A stretch of 64,000 nt of DNA from Anoxynatronum buryatiense (lineage in GTDB: Bacteria > Bacillota > Clostridia > Peptostreptococcales > Tindalliaceae). The DNA lies in contig NZ_FXUF01000003.1 in the NCBI RefSeq assembly GCF_900182905.1, positions 62,001-126,000 on the forward strand, in the 5' to 3' direction. The notes beneath the pieces are model-generated. The model was not told where the DNA came from. It ran no database searches and was given only the letters and a program-made list of their open reading frames with translations. Below, in pieces: positions 45,051-53,745 of the stretch (positions within the stretch are counted from its first letter, which is position 1; each line of letters starts with the position of its first letter). The translations under genes were made by a program, and so were the position numbers.

Positions 45051-46366
45051 TGCCTGGCATCGAACTCAATAAATATCATGAAGCGCTCCAGCAGGCAGAA
45101 CTCATCAAGTATTTTGGGAGAGTGTCCCAAGTGATCGGACTTACAATTGAGTCAGTTGGTCCTTCTGTGAGGATTGGTGAAATTTGCAAAATCTACACGT
45201 TTAAAGATTCAAAACCTCTTATGGCAGAAGTGGTTGGTTTCAAAGAAAAAAAAGTATTGCTAATGCCATTGGGTGATATGGAAGGAATTGGTCCGGGAAG
45301 CAAGGTTGAAGCTACGGGCACGAGCTTAAAGGTCAAGGTTGGCAACCAATTATTGGGAAGGGTTCTGGATGGCTTGGGAAACCCCCTTGATGGAAAAGCA
45401 TCTATTCAAGGTTCTACCAGCTATCAGGTGATGGGACAGCCGCTAAACCCTCTTGAAAGAAGTCGTATTCTGGATGCATTGCCCCTGGGTGTTAGAGACA
45501 TTGATGGTCTGCTGACATGCGGCAATGGCCAGCGGATTGGTATTTTCGCAGGTAGTGGTGTGGGTAAAAGTACGCTGCTGGGAATGATCGCCAGAAACAC
45601 TCAGGCAGATGTCAATGTGATTGCCCTCATTGGCGAGCGTGGTCGTGAGGTAAGAGAATTTATTGACAACGATCTTCAACAAGAAGGTTTGAAACGCTCA
45701 GTGGTCATTGTTGCCACTTCAGACCAGCCGCCTCTGATTCGCATGAAAGGTGCCCTCCTGGCCAGTGCAGTGGCTGAGTATTTCCGGGATGAAGGATTGA
45801 ATGTGATGCTGATGATGGACTCCATCACCAGGTTTTCAATGGCTCAACGAGAAATAGGCCTTGCAATTGGAGAGCCACCGGTAACAAAGGGATACACACC
45901 ATCAGTTTTCGCGGTATTGCCTAAGTTACTTGAGCGATCTGGCACTTCTGAAAATGGCGCCATCACTGGTCTATATACGGTTCTTGTGGATGGTGATGAC
46001 CTCAACGAACCGATTGCCGATGCAGTACGGGGAATACTTGACGGGCATATCGTGCTCTCCAGAAAGCTTGCCAACAGAACTCATTATCCAGCCATCGATG
46101 TATTGGCAAGCTTAAGTCGTGTGATGCCAAATATCGTTGCGAAAGAACATACACGAATGGCGAATGAAGTGAAGGAAATCCTTTCAACGTATCAGGAAGC
46201 TGAAGATTTGATTAGCATTGGGGCCTATGCAAGAGGCTCCAATAGAAAAATCGACTATGCCATTGAAAAAATAGAAGCCATCAATCAGTTTCTTCAGCAA
46301 GATGTGCACGAGCCGACAACATATGATCGCACGCTTGAGTTAATGGCAGAGTTGCTTCAAGAATAA
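45050..46366 (+). CDS. fliI: Flagellum-specific ATPase FliI
   Basis: ATPase of flagellar type III export, related to F1 beta. Walker A FAGSGVGKSTLLGMIA (near residue 167), ALIGERGREVREFI, Walker B LMMDSITRFSMAQRE, all intact. 438 residues. Start ATG 45050 overlaps the fliH stop by one base (TAATG), so both are made together. Confidence 0.97.
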   Translation: MPGIELNKYHEALQQAELIKYFGRVSQVIGLTIESVGPSVRIGEICKIYTFKDSKPLMAEVVGFKEKKVLLMPLGDMEGIGPGSKVEATGTSLKVKVGNQLLGRVLDGLGNPLDGKASIQGSTSYQVMGQPLNPLERSRILDALPLGVRDIDGLLTCGNGQRIGIFAGSGVGKSTLLGMIARNTQADVNVIALIGERGREVREFIDNDLQQEGLKRSVVIVATSDQPPLIRMKGALLASAVAEYFRDEGLNVMLMMDSITRFSMAQREIGLAIGEPPVTKGYTPSVFAVLPKLLERSGTSENGAITGLYTVLVDGDDLNEPIADAVRGILDGHIVLSRKLANRTHYPAIDVLASLSRVMPNIVAKEHTRMANEVKEILSTYQEAEDLISIGAYARGSNRKIDYAIEKIEAINQFLQQDVHEPTTYDRTLELMAELLQE

Positions 46367-46381
46367 AGGGAGTTGCTGGTA

Positions 46382-46825
46382 ATGCCAAAAGGGTTTGAAT
46401 TTCGTTTCGAAAATTTGCTTGCTTTTAAGGTAAAAAAAGAAGATGAAGCCAAAATGAAGCTTGGAGAAGCTGTTGGAAAGCTGGAGGAAGAGAAAAAAAA
46501 ATTAGCTCATTTAACTGAACAACATGAGAAAGCAATGTCACTATGGCACGAGGCAATCCACCAACAGGTACGTGTATCAGAGATGCAACTGAAGTCAAAT
46601 CAGATACAATGGTTTCAGGATTTGATCCGTCTGCAGCAGACGATGATTGATGATGCTGAAGAAGAAGTGGAAAAATGCCGAAATATATTGGTAGAAGCAA
46701 AAAAAGAGACCCGAAAATTCGAAAAAATTAAAGAAAAAGATTTTGAATCCTTTCGTGAAACAGAGCAAAAAATTGAGCGGGCCGGTATCGACCAGTTCGT
46801 ATCCTTTAAAAATGCATTGAAATAG
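46382..46825 (+). CDS. fliJ: Flagellar export chaperone FliJ
   Basis: Small coiled-coil protein that turns within the FliI ring and hands over chaperones. 147 residues, nearly all helix with heptads and the start FEFRFENLLAFKVKKEDEAK typical of FliJ. TTG 46373 opens the frame, but AAAGGGAG at 46365-46372 fits ATG 46382. Confidence 0.9.
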   Translation: MPKGFEFRFENLLAFKVKKEDEAKMKLGEAVGKLEEEKKKLAHLTEQHEKAMSLWHEAIHQQVRVSEMQLKSNQIQWFQDLIRLQQTMIDDAEEEVEKCRNILVEAKKETRKFEKIKEKDFESFRETEQKIERAGIDQFVSFKNALK

Positions 46826-46846
46826 TTGTGCAACAAGGAGGTCGCG

Positions 46847-48088
46847 ATGTCGGAAGCCATTCAGGAAAGAGATGAAAAAGCCGGTTCCTTTAAAACAATC
46901 CTTATTGTCGTTTTGGTAGTATTACTAATTCCCATTGTGACAATAGGTGTCCTTTATGTCAGCAATGAGTCTTTTAAACAATCCACAAATAATATATTGT
47001 CTTTGATTCCAGGTCCGGCGGGAAACTATTTCAGGTCGTTGCCGACACCAGAAGATCAAGATATTTTGAAGCGGGAAATCGCCCGTCATTATATCACCAT
47101 GGATCAGGATCGCATTGTTGACAAACTTTTGGTCATTCGAGCTGAAGACGAGCAGCTTTATCAGGATTTACTGTTAATGATGAATCGGGAAAACCCCCGA
47201 AAAATGGCAGATGTGACTGAAAAATTGCAGCGAGCATTTGTCAATGATGATACACTCCTGCGCATCCTTGAAGAGGTTGAACAGGACCTTCTTGTCCGTT
47301 CATCGTCCCTGTCAAGTTACTTGACCTCGCTGTCACGTCCTGATGCTGTCAATGAAATTCAAAGAATGCATCGCTCTGGTGAAATCAGATCTGATGAGCT
47401 GGGACAATTATTTCATCAGTTTGCGCCGGCACAAGCGGCCTACTATATGCGTTACCTTGATGACAGTCTGGTACAGCAGGTGCGCAATCAGTTGCCGGGA
47501 TCCCTCTTGTCAGAGATTGATAAGCAAGTGGCCTCTCAGCTAAGTCATGAGCAGGGACTCATACAGCAGTCAAACTTATACAGCAGTAAACGTGTTAAAG
47601 AACTCATTCCATTATTGACAACTGAAAATGAGCACCCGCTGACAGACCTTGCATTTTTATACCATCAACTGAGCGTCAGCAAAGGTGGTAGAATTCTGGC
47701 CAGGTCTGAAGATCCGGAAATAACCCAACAACTTCTAAAAGAAATGATGCAGCTGGAAAAACTGGTTGAATCAAGAGAAGGAAAAACCAAACAATTAACA
47801 GAAGCAGTTAGTGTCTATCAGGATTACAACCGAAAAATACAGGAACTGGTAGCGGTTTATCAGCGAATGGATTTAGCAGAACTGGCTCCTTTGGTAGAAC
47901 GTATGCTGGTAAGCAACACCATTGTACAACAACATATTTTTTCGCCGGAAGATCAGATTGTGATTACTGAAGAACAGTTAGTCTTAGATGTCCTGAATGA
48001 AATGAGGCCAGCATTAATTTCGGAATTACTGGGCCAACTCAGCACTCCAAGAGCGGTTTTGCTCTCCCAAAGGCTTTACGGGGAGTAG
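46847..48088 (+). CDS. MotE-like membrane protein with MgtE-N-like repeats
   Basis: A single N-terminal membrane helix near residues 17-38 (ILIVVLVVLLIPIVTIGVLY) is followed by about 370 outside residues. Several stretches resemble the helical MgtE N-terminal module of MotE/YlxF proteins, with a repeated pattern such as LFHQFAPAQAAYYMRYL (about 191-207), and the last 50 residues, VLDVLNEMRPALISELLGQL. 413 residues, about twice the Bacillus YlxF. It occupies the ylxF place between fliJ and fliK, so a role in the export or motor assembly is likely. Start ATG 46847 after AAGGAGG, not the upstream TTG 46826. Confidence 0.7.
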   Translation: MSEAIQERDEKAGSFKTILIVVLVVLLIPIVTIGVLYVSNESFKQSTNNILSLIPGPAGNYFRSLPTPEDQDILKREIARHYITMDQDRIVDKLLVIRAEDEQLYQDLLLMMNRENPRKMADVTEKLQRAFVNDDTLLRILEEVEQDLLVRSSSLSSYLTSLSRPDAVNEIQRMHRSGEIRSDELGQLFHQFAPAQAAYYMRYLDDSLVQQVRNQLPGSLLSEIDKQVASQLSHEQGLIQQSNLYSSKRVKELIPLLTTENEHPLTDLAFLYHQLSVSKGGRILARSEDPEITQQLLKEMMQLEKLVESREGKTKQLTEAVSVYQDYNRKIQELVAVYQRMDLAELAPLVERMLVSNTIVQQHIFSPEDQIVITEEQLVLDVLNEMRPALISELLGQLSTPRAVLLSQRLYGE

Positions 48089-48126
48089 GATAGATTTGAC
48101 AATCATATTTGAAAGGAGGTGAAAGA

Positions 48127-49536
48127 ATGCAAAAAATCGATCAAAATATGATGATGCCTGCGTTGCAACAAAGAGCAGACAGATCTCTTCAAAAACGATC
48201 AGCTTCATCAGGATCCTTCGATCGTTTTCTGAAAAACTCTCTTGAAAAAAGCAATAACAGAATCAATCAGCGGGGAAAAGATGAAGGCCGTCAACCAATG
48301 AACAGAAACATTGCTGCACAATCAGAAACACCACAAACACCACAAACACTTCAGAATCAAGCTTCACAAACAAAAGATCAGACTGAAGCAATTCAAAATT
48401 TGCCAGCAGTGAAAGATGAAAAAGTGCTTGAAACAGAAGAAACGAAAGTCGACCAAGAGATGGTTATTCCGGAAAACTGGCAGGAACTGCCTGCGGATGA
48501 ACTGCTCTCAGCACTTCTTCAGGCACTGAAATTCAACGACCTGAGTATAGTGGCAGACACAGATCAAGATCACGTATTATCAAAAGCTGCTAATGAAAGT
48601 GAGTTGTTGGCAAAATCATTACTCGACATGGTTAAAGAATTTCAGGATTTGATGAAATCTGACGAAAGCAGTCATGATGAGATTGAAAAAGGGCTGAAAG
48701 AGCTCCTTCATAAACTGCAACAGGAACTAATGCCTGAAGAAGGTTTGCAAAAACTGTCACAAACTGCAAAAGAAGAACAACCGACAGTTTTGGCAGAGAG
48801 TCAACAGGCGGTAGTACCTGACACAAAGCAAGAAATCGTCACACCTGAAAAATCACCAGCGGGTATGGCAGACCAGAAGGCAGAAACTGTGATTGACCTG
48901 ACTCAGGCTTCGAATAGCTCGAATCAACAACAGCCAGACCAGCAGGGAAAAGAACAACGACAATCACCCGAACCGGCCAGTGTGACCATCAATCATCAAG
49001 GTGAAACACTTGTTCAAATGACACCCAATCAGGTGGAACTCTGGCTTAGTCAAAACAGTTTCGTCCAGGAGCTCGATCATCAAAAAGAACACTTGCAGCA
49101 GGATGTGACTCAACAGTTAATGCAAAAAATCCAGGTTATTCACAGCAAAAATGAAAGTCAGGTTACCATGCAGCTGATTCCGGAGAATCTGGGAAAATTG
49201 ACAATCCAGCTAGTTGCCAATCAACAGAATGGTCTGACTGCCAGAATTTATGCCGAAACACAGCAGGCACGTGATTTAATCGAATCAAATTTTGGGCAAC
49301 TGAGAGACGCGCTTTCTGGCAAGGGAGTGAACTTGTCTGGGTTGGAAGTTTTCGTTGGACAAGACCCTGAGTCATCAGACAAACAGCGGGCTTTTCAGTT
49401 TCAGCAAGCTCGTCAACGGCGAAGACTCAACAAAGCCGAAATGTCAGAGGGTGTCAGTGGGTTAACAACAGCCGCGGTTCAAATGGAATCTCACAATCCA
49501 TATTTAACTACAGGCGGATTTGACCAGGTGGGATAA
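48127..49536 (+). CDS. fliK: Flagellar hook-length control protein FliK
   Basis: Measures hook length and switches export from hook to filament. Residues 1-330 are low-complexity, Gln/Glu/Lys-rich, with no fold visible, as expected for the ruler. The C-terminal Flg_hook domain contains VTMQLIPENLGKLTIQLV (near 347) and ARIYAETQQARDLI. 469 residues. The frame opens at TTG 48109, but AAAGGAGGTG (48112-48121) marks ATG 48127. Confidence 0.92.
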   Translation: MQKIDQNMMMPALQQRADRSLQKRSASSGSFDRFLKNSLEKSNNRINQRGKDEGRQPMNRNIAAQSETPQTPQTLQNQASQTKDQTEAIQNLPAVKDEKVLETEETKVDQEMVIPENWQELPADELLSALLQALKFNDLSIVADTDQDHVLSKAANESELLAKSLLDMVKEFQDLMKSDESSHDEIEKGLKELLHKLQQELMPEEGLQKLSQTAKEEQPTVLAESQQAVVPDTKQEIVTPEKSPAGMADQKAETVIDLTQASNSSNQQQPDQQGKEQRQSPEPASVTINHQGETLVQMTPNQVELWLSQNSFVQELDHQKEHLQQDVTQQLMQKIQVIHSKNESQVTMQLIPENLGKLTIQLVANQQNGLTARIYAETQQARDLIESNFGQLRDALSGKGVNLSGLEVFVGQDPESSDKQRAFQFQQARQRRRLNKAEMSEGVSGLTTAAVQMESHNPYLTTGGFDQVG

Positions 49537-49572
49537 GTAAGCCAGTAAAATTTGCAGGAAAGGAGGTTTATC

Positions 49573-50001
49573 ATGCCGAATACAGTAGATCAAATTGATT
49601 GGAAAACACGGGAATATGATCCGCAACAGAGCAGCCAAAACAATAGTGTGCTGGACAAAGATGCCTTCCTGAGACTTTTGGTGACGCAATTGAGTAATCA
49701 GGACCCTTTAAGCCCCATGGAAGATCGGGAATTCATTGCACAAATGGCACAGTTCAGTTCATTGGAACAAATGCAGAATCTCAATGACTCTTATAAAGCC
49801 AATCATGAAGAAATCATGGATCACATGATTCACATGAACAACAATATTGTGAACAGCCAGACAACCATTGCCACCCAATTGACAAAACTGAATTTAATGC
49901 TTGAAGCGTATCTGGGCACCAGTACACCGGCGCCAGAGAATCCCGACCCCGAAGATTCAGAAGAGGGCAATGATGAAGATAAAGAAGTATCAGAACCATA
50001 A
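49573..50001 (+). CDS. flgD: Hook cap/assembly protein FlgD
   Basis: Scaffold on which the hook subunits assemble. 142 residues: the export-and-cap part [20 protein letters not shown] and [19 protein letters not shown] are intact, then an acidic Pro/Glu tail. The Ig-like C-terminal domains of enteric FlgD are missing, as in many Firmicutes. Start ATG 49573 after AAAGGAGG; TTG 49552 is upstream of the ribosome site. Confidence 0.93.
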   Translation: MPNTVDQIDWKTREYDPQQSSQNNSVLDKDAFLRLLVTQLSNQDPLSPMEDREFIAQMAQFSSLEQMQNLNDSYKANHEEIMDHMIHMNNNIVNSQTTIATQLTKLNLMLEAYLGTSTPAPENPDPEDSEEGNDEDKEVSEP

Positions 50002-50028
50002 AGTGTATATTCGCAGGGAGGCGACAGC

Positions 50029-50418
50029 ATGAAGGCATATGAACTTAAAATTAACTCAGCCATCAGTCCTGTTCAGCCGGCTGCAGGAAACCCCAAAATC
50101 ACGTCGGCAACCGATGATGGCAACTCTTTCAAGCACGTTTTAAACGAACATGTGCAAAGACAGCACCATGTGGTTTTTTCTAAACATGCCACCGAAAGAT
50201 TGATGCAGCGAAATATTATACTGACACCTCAGGAAATACTGCGTATCGATGCTGGCATCAGTCAGGCAGCGAAAAAAGGAATTAAAGAGACACTGATTAT
50301 GATGGATAATCGTGCATTCATTGCCAGTGTGAAGAACAAAACAGTGATTACTGCTACAGTTGAGGATCAATTAAAAGATCAGGTTTTTACCAACATCGAT
50401 GGAGCAGTGATTGTCTAA
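50029..50418 (+). CDS. Flagellar operon protein (TIGR02530 type)
   Basis: A 129-residue protein of the small flagellar-operon family found between flgD and flgE in Firmicutes. Its core is FSKHATERLMQRNIILTPQE (near 48-67), with conserved His and Arg residues, then SQAAKKGIKETLIMM and a beta-rich end. Function unknown; position suggests a role in hook building. Start ATG 50029 after GGGAGGCG. Confidence 0.85.
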   Translation: MKAYELKINSAISPVQPAAGNPKITSATDDGNSFKHVLNEHVQRQHHVVFSKHATERLMQRNIILTPQEILRIDAGISQAAKKGIKETLIMMDNRAFIASVKNKTVITATVEDQLKDQVFTNIDGAVIV

Positions 50419-50426
50419 AGCGAACA

Positions 50427-50455
50427 ACAAGCCGGACCACATGGTGGGGGCTTGT
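50427..50455 (+). other. Stem-loop upstream of flgE (1)
   Basis: ACAAGCC (50427-50433) pairs with GGCTTGT (50449-50455), and an inner CCAC/GTGG (50437-50440 / 50444-50447) extends the hairpin. No T run follows. It lies nine bases after the preceding stop codon. Confidence 0.7.
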
Positions 50456-50479
50456 CACTTCCGACTGACAGAGGAAGTG
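50456..50479 (+). other. Stem-loop upstream of flgE (2)
   Basis: CACTTCC (50456-50462) and GGAAGTG (50473-50479), a 7-bp stem with a 10-base loop, directly abutting the first stem-loop and ending 11 bases before the AGGAGG site of flgE. It may stack on its neighbour as a 5' end stabiliser. Confidence 0.65.
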
Positions 50480-50505
50480 AACCAACTCATAGGAGGTCAT
50501 GTAAG

Positions 50506-51900
50506 ATGATGCGATCAATGTTCTCTGCTGTGTCGGGCCTGCGGGCTCATCAGCTTCGTATGGATGCCATCGGCAATAACATAGCGAACGTCAACACAGT
50601 GGGATATAAAGCAAACCGGGTGACTTTTCAGGAAGTCTTTAACCAAACCCTGAGAGGCGCTGGGTCACCCCAGGCGGGCCTTGGAGGTACCAATCCGCAG
50701 CAGGTGGGTCTGGGGATTAACGTGGCATCCATGGATACCTTTCATATTCGTGGAGCTGTGGAACGAACCGATTACAATACAGATATGATGATTAATGGCG
50801 ATGGTTTTTTCATCGTTTCCAACGACGCCAACTTCCTCAACCGAAGCTATACCCGCGCCGGCAGTTTTGCCCTTGACCGAGACGGCAATATGGTTACCCC
50901 GGACGGATATCGGGTACTGGGGTATATGGCAGACAATGAAGGTGTTCTGGGAAGCAATCTGGAAGGATTAGTTATCTCAAAAGCTCAATCATTTCCGGCA
51001 GAAGCAACAGACCGCGTGGGATATGAAGGCAATTTGAACAGTGAAGCACCTATTTGGGCGGGCGATATTGTAGACCCAGCAGGGATATATTCGATTGTTG
51101 ACGATCGTCTGGTTGTTAATGCAGGTATGGAACAGTACATTGCCCGTGAAACAACCTTTGAGGTATATGATGGACTGGGCGGTATTCACCGTATTAAGCA
51201 AGTTTTTGTTAAAACTGGAGTGGATAATACAGACCCAGATAATCCCATCAGTGAATATTCGATGGAAACCTTCTACCTAAACAAAGATGGTACTGTCATT
51301 CAGGCAGGAGGAGCAACAGGAGGAGCTGTCACTGACCCGCCAACTGCACCGACAACAAGTCCAACAATTGAGTTTGATAAAGATGGCAGGCTTACTGGCA
51401 CAACAACAACCTTAAATCTTTCGATTGGTGCAGGACTAACCAACGGAGCAGGTGTTTTACCATTTACGATAAGTTTTGCAGGTTTGACCATGTTTGCCAA
51501 CGAATCCACGGCTTCAGCTCCGAATATCAACGGTTTCAAACAGGGGACACTGGAAGACTTTTCAGTAGCCTCAACAGGAGAAATTACTGGATTCTTTGAT
51601 AATGGCCAAAGCCGGATCATCGGTCGTGTTGCTCTGGCAAACTTCAAAAATGCGGCAGGTCTTGAGAAAACCGGCAGCAACCTGTACCGTGTCACCAACA
51701 ACTCAGGTCAGGCCATCATTGGTGCACCTGGGGCGGGTGGATTTGGCGGACTAAATCCCGGAGCTCTTGAAATGTCAAATACAGACTTATCAAGAGAGTT
51801 CACCAACATGATCACTACCCAGCGTGGTTTCCAGGCGAATTCTCGTATTATCTCCACCAGTGATGAGATGCTGCAGGAAGTTGTTAACATGAAACGATAG
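50506..51900 (+). CDS. flgE: Flagellar hook protein FlgE
   Basis: Main subunit of the hook. N-terminal MMRSMFSAVSGLRAHQLRMD and NNIANVNTVGYKANRVTFQE, central DMMINGDGFF and YTRAGSFALDRDG, and C-terminal TDLSREFTNMITTQRGFQAN, all standard. About 464 residues, with an insert rich in Thr/Pro/Gly near 270-300. The frame opens at TTG 50452 within a hairpin, but AGGAGG at 50491-50496 marks ATG 50506. It is bracketed by stem-loops on both sides. Confidence 0.96.
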   Translation: MMRSMFSAVSGLRAHQLRMDAIGNNIANVNTVGYKANRVTFQEVFNQTLRGAGSPQAGLGGTNPQQVGLGINVASMDTFHIRGAVERTDYNTDMMINGDGFFIVSNDANFLNRSYTRAGSFALDRDGNMVTPDGYRVLGYMADNEGVLGSNLEGLVISKAQSFPAEATDRVGYEGNLNSEAPIWAGDIVDPAGIYSIVDDRLVVNAGMEQYIARETTFEVYDGLGGIHRIKQVFVKTGVDNTDPDNPISEYSMETFYLNKDGTVIQAGGATGGAVTDPPTAPTTSPTIEFDKDGRLTGTTTTLNLSIGAGLTNGAGVLPFTISFAGLTMFANESTASAPNINGFKQGTLEDFSVASTGEITGFFDNGQSRIIGRVALANFKNAAGLEKTGSNLYRVTNNSGQAIIGAPGAGGFGGLNPGALEMSNTDLSREFTNMITTQRGFQANSRIISTSDEMLQEVVNMKR

Positions 51901-51917
51901 GTTCAACAGGAAATGAG

Positions 51918-51943
51918 TCCGGGAGCCGTTAACGGCTCCCGGA
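51918..51943. repeat. 26-bp perfect palindrome between flgE and flbD
   Basis: TCCGGGAGCCGTT joined to AACGGCTCCCGGA: 13 bases each side, perfectly self-complementary, the most GC-rich hairpin seen in the window. As RNA it gives an 11-bp stem with a TTAA loop. No T run follows, so it is not an intrinsic terminator. It probably protects or divides the mRNA after flgE. Confidence 0.9.
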
Positions 51944-51965
51944 GTACCTGAAAGGAAGAATGCCC

Positions 51966-52148
51966 ATGATCAGGCTCAAACGCCTCAATCAAAGCGAAAT
52001 AGTCATTAATGCCGAACTCATTCAAGCGATTGAAGAAACACCGGATACTGTGATCACACTAACCAATGGTCAGAAAATCGTTGTGGCTGATTCTATTGAC
52101 GAGATTCTGGAAAAGGTTATTCAATATAAACGAAACATACATATTTAG
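51966..52148 (+). CDS. flbD: Flagellar protein FlbD (SwrD type)
   Basis: Small 60-residue FlbD/SwrD protein; in Bacillus SwrD raises motor power for swarming. Motif EETPDTVITLTNGQKIVV is typical. ATG 51960 is too close to AGGAAG (51953-51958), so ATG 51966 (MIRLKRLN) is the likely start. It precedes motA, which fits a role with the stator. Confidence 0.9.
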   Translation: MIRLKRLNQSEIVINAELIQAIEETPDTVITLTNGQKIVVADSIDEILEKVIQYKRNIHI

Positions 52149-52188
52149 CTGAGCATTTGATATCGGCAAAGGGAAAAGGGGTGCTGTT

Positions 52189-52977
52189 TTGGATTTAGCA
52201 ACCATTGTGGGAATCCTGGTAGGTCTGGCATTTATCATTATGGGAATTATGCAGGATGGCGACATTGTTACATTCTTTAATTTGCCATCTATCCTAATTG
52301 TTGTTGGCGGTACGGTTGCAGCTACTTTTGTGGCTTACCCACTATACACAGTGCTGGATTCTCTCAAAGTCGTACGAAAAGCATTCTCGGCACAAAAGAA
52401 TGAAGCTGGTATAATCATTACTAAAGTAATTGATTTAGCCAATACAGCTCGAAAAGAAGGGTTGTTAGCCCTTGAAGAGGCTTCTGAGCAAATTGATGAC
52501 CCGTTCTTGCAAAAGGGTGTCATGTTGGTGGTTGATGGGACCGACCCTGAGTTGGTGCGTAATCTTCTGGAAACTGAACTTTCTTTTGTAGAAGAAAGAC
52601 ACAAAGAAGGTCAGGGTATTTTTGAAGTAATGGGCACCTATGCACCAGCTTTCGGAATGATCGGAACGCTTATTGGCCTTATTAATATGCTGCGAAGGTT
52701 GGATGACCCTTCCACCATTGGTCCGAGTATGGCTGTTGCTCTTATCACCACCTTTTATGGGTCTCTAATGGCAAACCTGATCTTTCTTCCCATTGCCAAC
52801 AAGCTGAAATTTAGAAGTCGAGAAGAAATCTTGCTGAAAGAAATTATGCTTGAAGGGCTGCTTTCAATACAGGCGGGGGAAAACCCTAGAATTATCGAAG
52901 AAAAATTAAAAGCCTTCTTACCGCCTAAAGTCCGGGCTGAAATATCGGAACAGAAGCAGAAAGGTGAGGAAGAGTAA
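52189..52977 (+). CDS. motA: Flagellar stator protein MotA
   Basis: Ion channel part of the stator, four membrane helices. It begins DLATIVGILVGLAFIIMG and has GTLIGLINMLRRLDDPSTIG with the conserved Pro, and VALITTFYGSLMANLIFLP. 262 residues. TTG 52189 follows AAGGGGTG. Overlaps motB by one base (TAATG). Unlike Bacillus, motA-motB lie inside the fla/che cluster, between flbD and fliL. Confidence 0.96.
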   Translation: MDLATIVGILVGLAFIIMGIMQDGDIVTFFNLPSILIVVGGTVAATFVAYPLYTVLDSLKVVRKAFSAQKNEAGIIITKVIDLANTARKEGLLALEEASEQIDDPFLQKGVMLVVDGTDPELVRNLLETELSFVEERHKEGQGIFEVMGTYAPAFGMIGTLIGLINMLRRLDDPSTIGPSMAVALITTFYGSLMANLIFLPIANKLKFRSREEILLKEIMLEGLLSIQAGENPRIIEEKLKAFLPPKVRAEISEQKQKGEEE

Positions 52978-53723
52978 TGCCCAGAAAAAAACCGGCAGAA
53001 GAGGCTAAAAAAGGTGCTCCGGAGTGGATGACAACCTACGGAGATATGGTGACACTCCTGCTGTGTTTCTTCGTTCTTCTTTTTGCCTTTTCAGAAATCG
53101 ATGTGCGCAAACTGGATGCTTTCATTCAATCATTTCAGGGAGCGGTAGGTGTACTTGAGGCAGGACGAACCATAGAACCCAGTGAAATACTATCAGAAGC
53201 AGAGCTGGATGACCTTACCCTGCAGGAGCTCCAGGAACTGGAAGATTTTCGCAGACTCCAGGAGCGCTTGGCAGAATTTCTTGAAGAAAGAGACATGCAG
53301 GCGGATGTTCTGGTGACACTTGAAACGCGAGGATTGGTGCTGCGCTTTCAGGATAATGTATTGTTTGATTCAGGCAGGTCAGAAATTAAAACCGATTCAC
53401 TGGAAATACTTGACTTTGTTGGAATGGTCATTCGGGAGCCGGAGTTTTATGATAAATTTGTCCGAATAGAAGGACATACAGATACTGATCCCCTGCGTCC
53501 GGGGGCGCGGTACGAAACCAACTGGGAGCTATCGGTTGCCCGTGCCGCGAATGTGGTTCGATATATGATTGAAGAGCTGAACGTGGAGCCGGTGCGGTTT
53601 TCCGCATCAGGTTATGGAGAATATCATCCCGTGGCACCAAACGATACAGCAGAAAACAAGTCAAAGAATCGACGGGTGGATATTGTGATACTTCGCTCTG
53701 AATTCACTGCCACCAGCCGCTAA
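52977..53723 (+). CDS. motB: Flagellar stator protein MotB
   Basis: Stator protein that anchors MotA to peptidoglycan. One N-terminal membrane helix with the ion-carrying Asp in YGDMVTLLLCFFVLLFAF (near residue 22), a linker, then an OmpA-like domain with RIEGHTDTDPLR, ARAANVVRYMIEE and NKSKNRRVDIVI. 248 residues. Which ion (proton or sodium) it uses cannot be told safely from sequence alone. Confidence 0.95.
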   Translation: MPRKKPAEEAKKGAPEWMTTYGDMVTLLLCFFVLLFAFSEIDVRKLDAFIQSFQGAVGVLEAGRTIEPSEILSEAELDDLTLQELQELEDFRRLQERLAEFLEERDMQADVLVTLETRGLVLRFQDNVLFDSGRSEIKTDSLEILDFVGMVIREPEFYDKFVRIEGHTDTDPLRPGARYETNWELSVARAANVVRYMIEELNVEPVRFSASGYGEYHPVAPNDTAENKSKNRRVDIVILRSEFTATSR

Positions 53724-53745
53724 TATGATGACAGGAGGGATGTAA

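Noticed and set aside
52156-52170. Sigma-D like -10 (GCCGATAT on the minus strand) between flbD and motA
   Set aside because: It points away from motA and has no TAAA -35 at the right distance on that strand.
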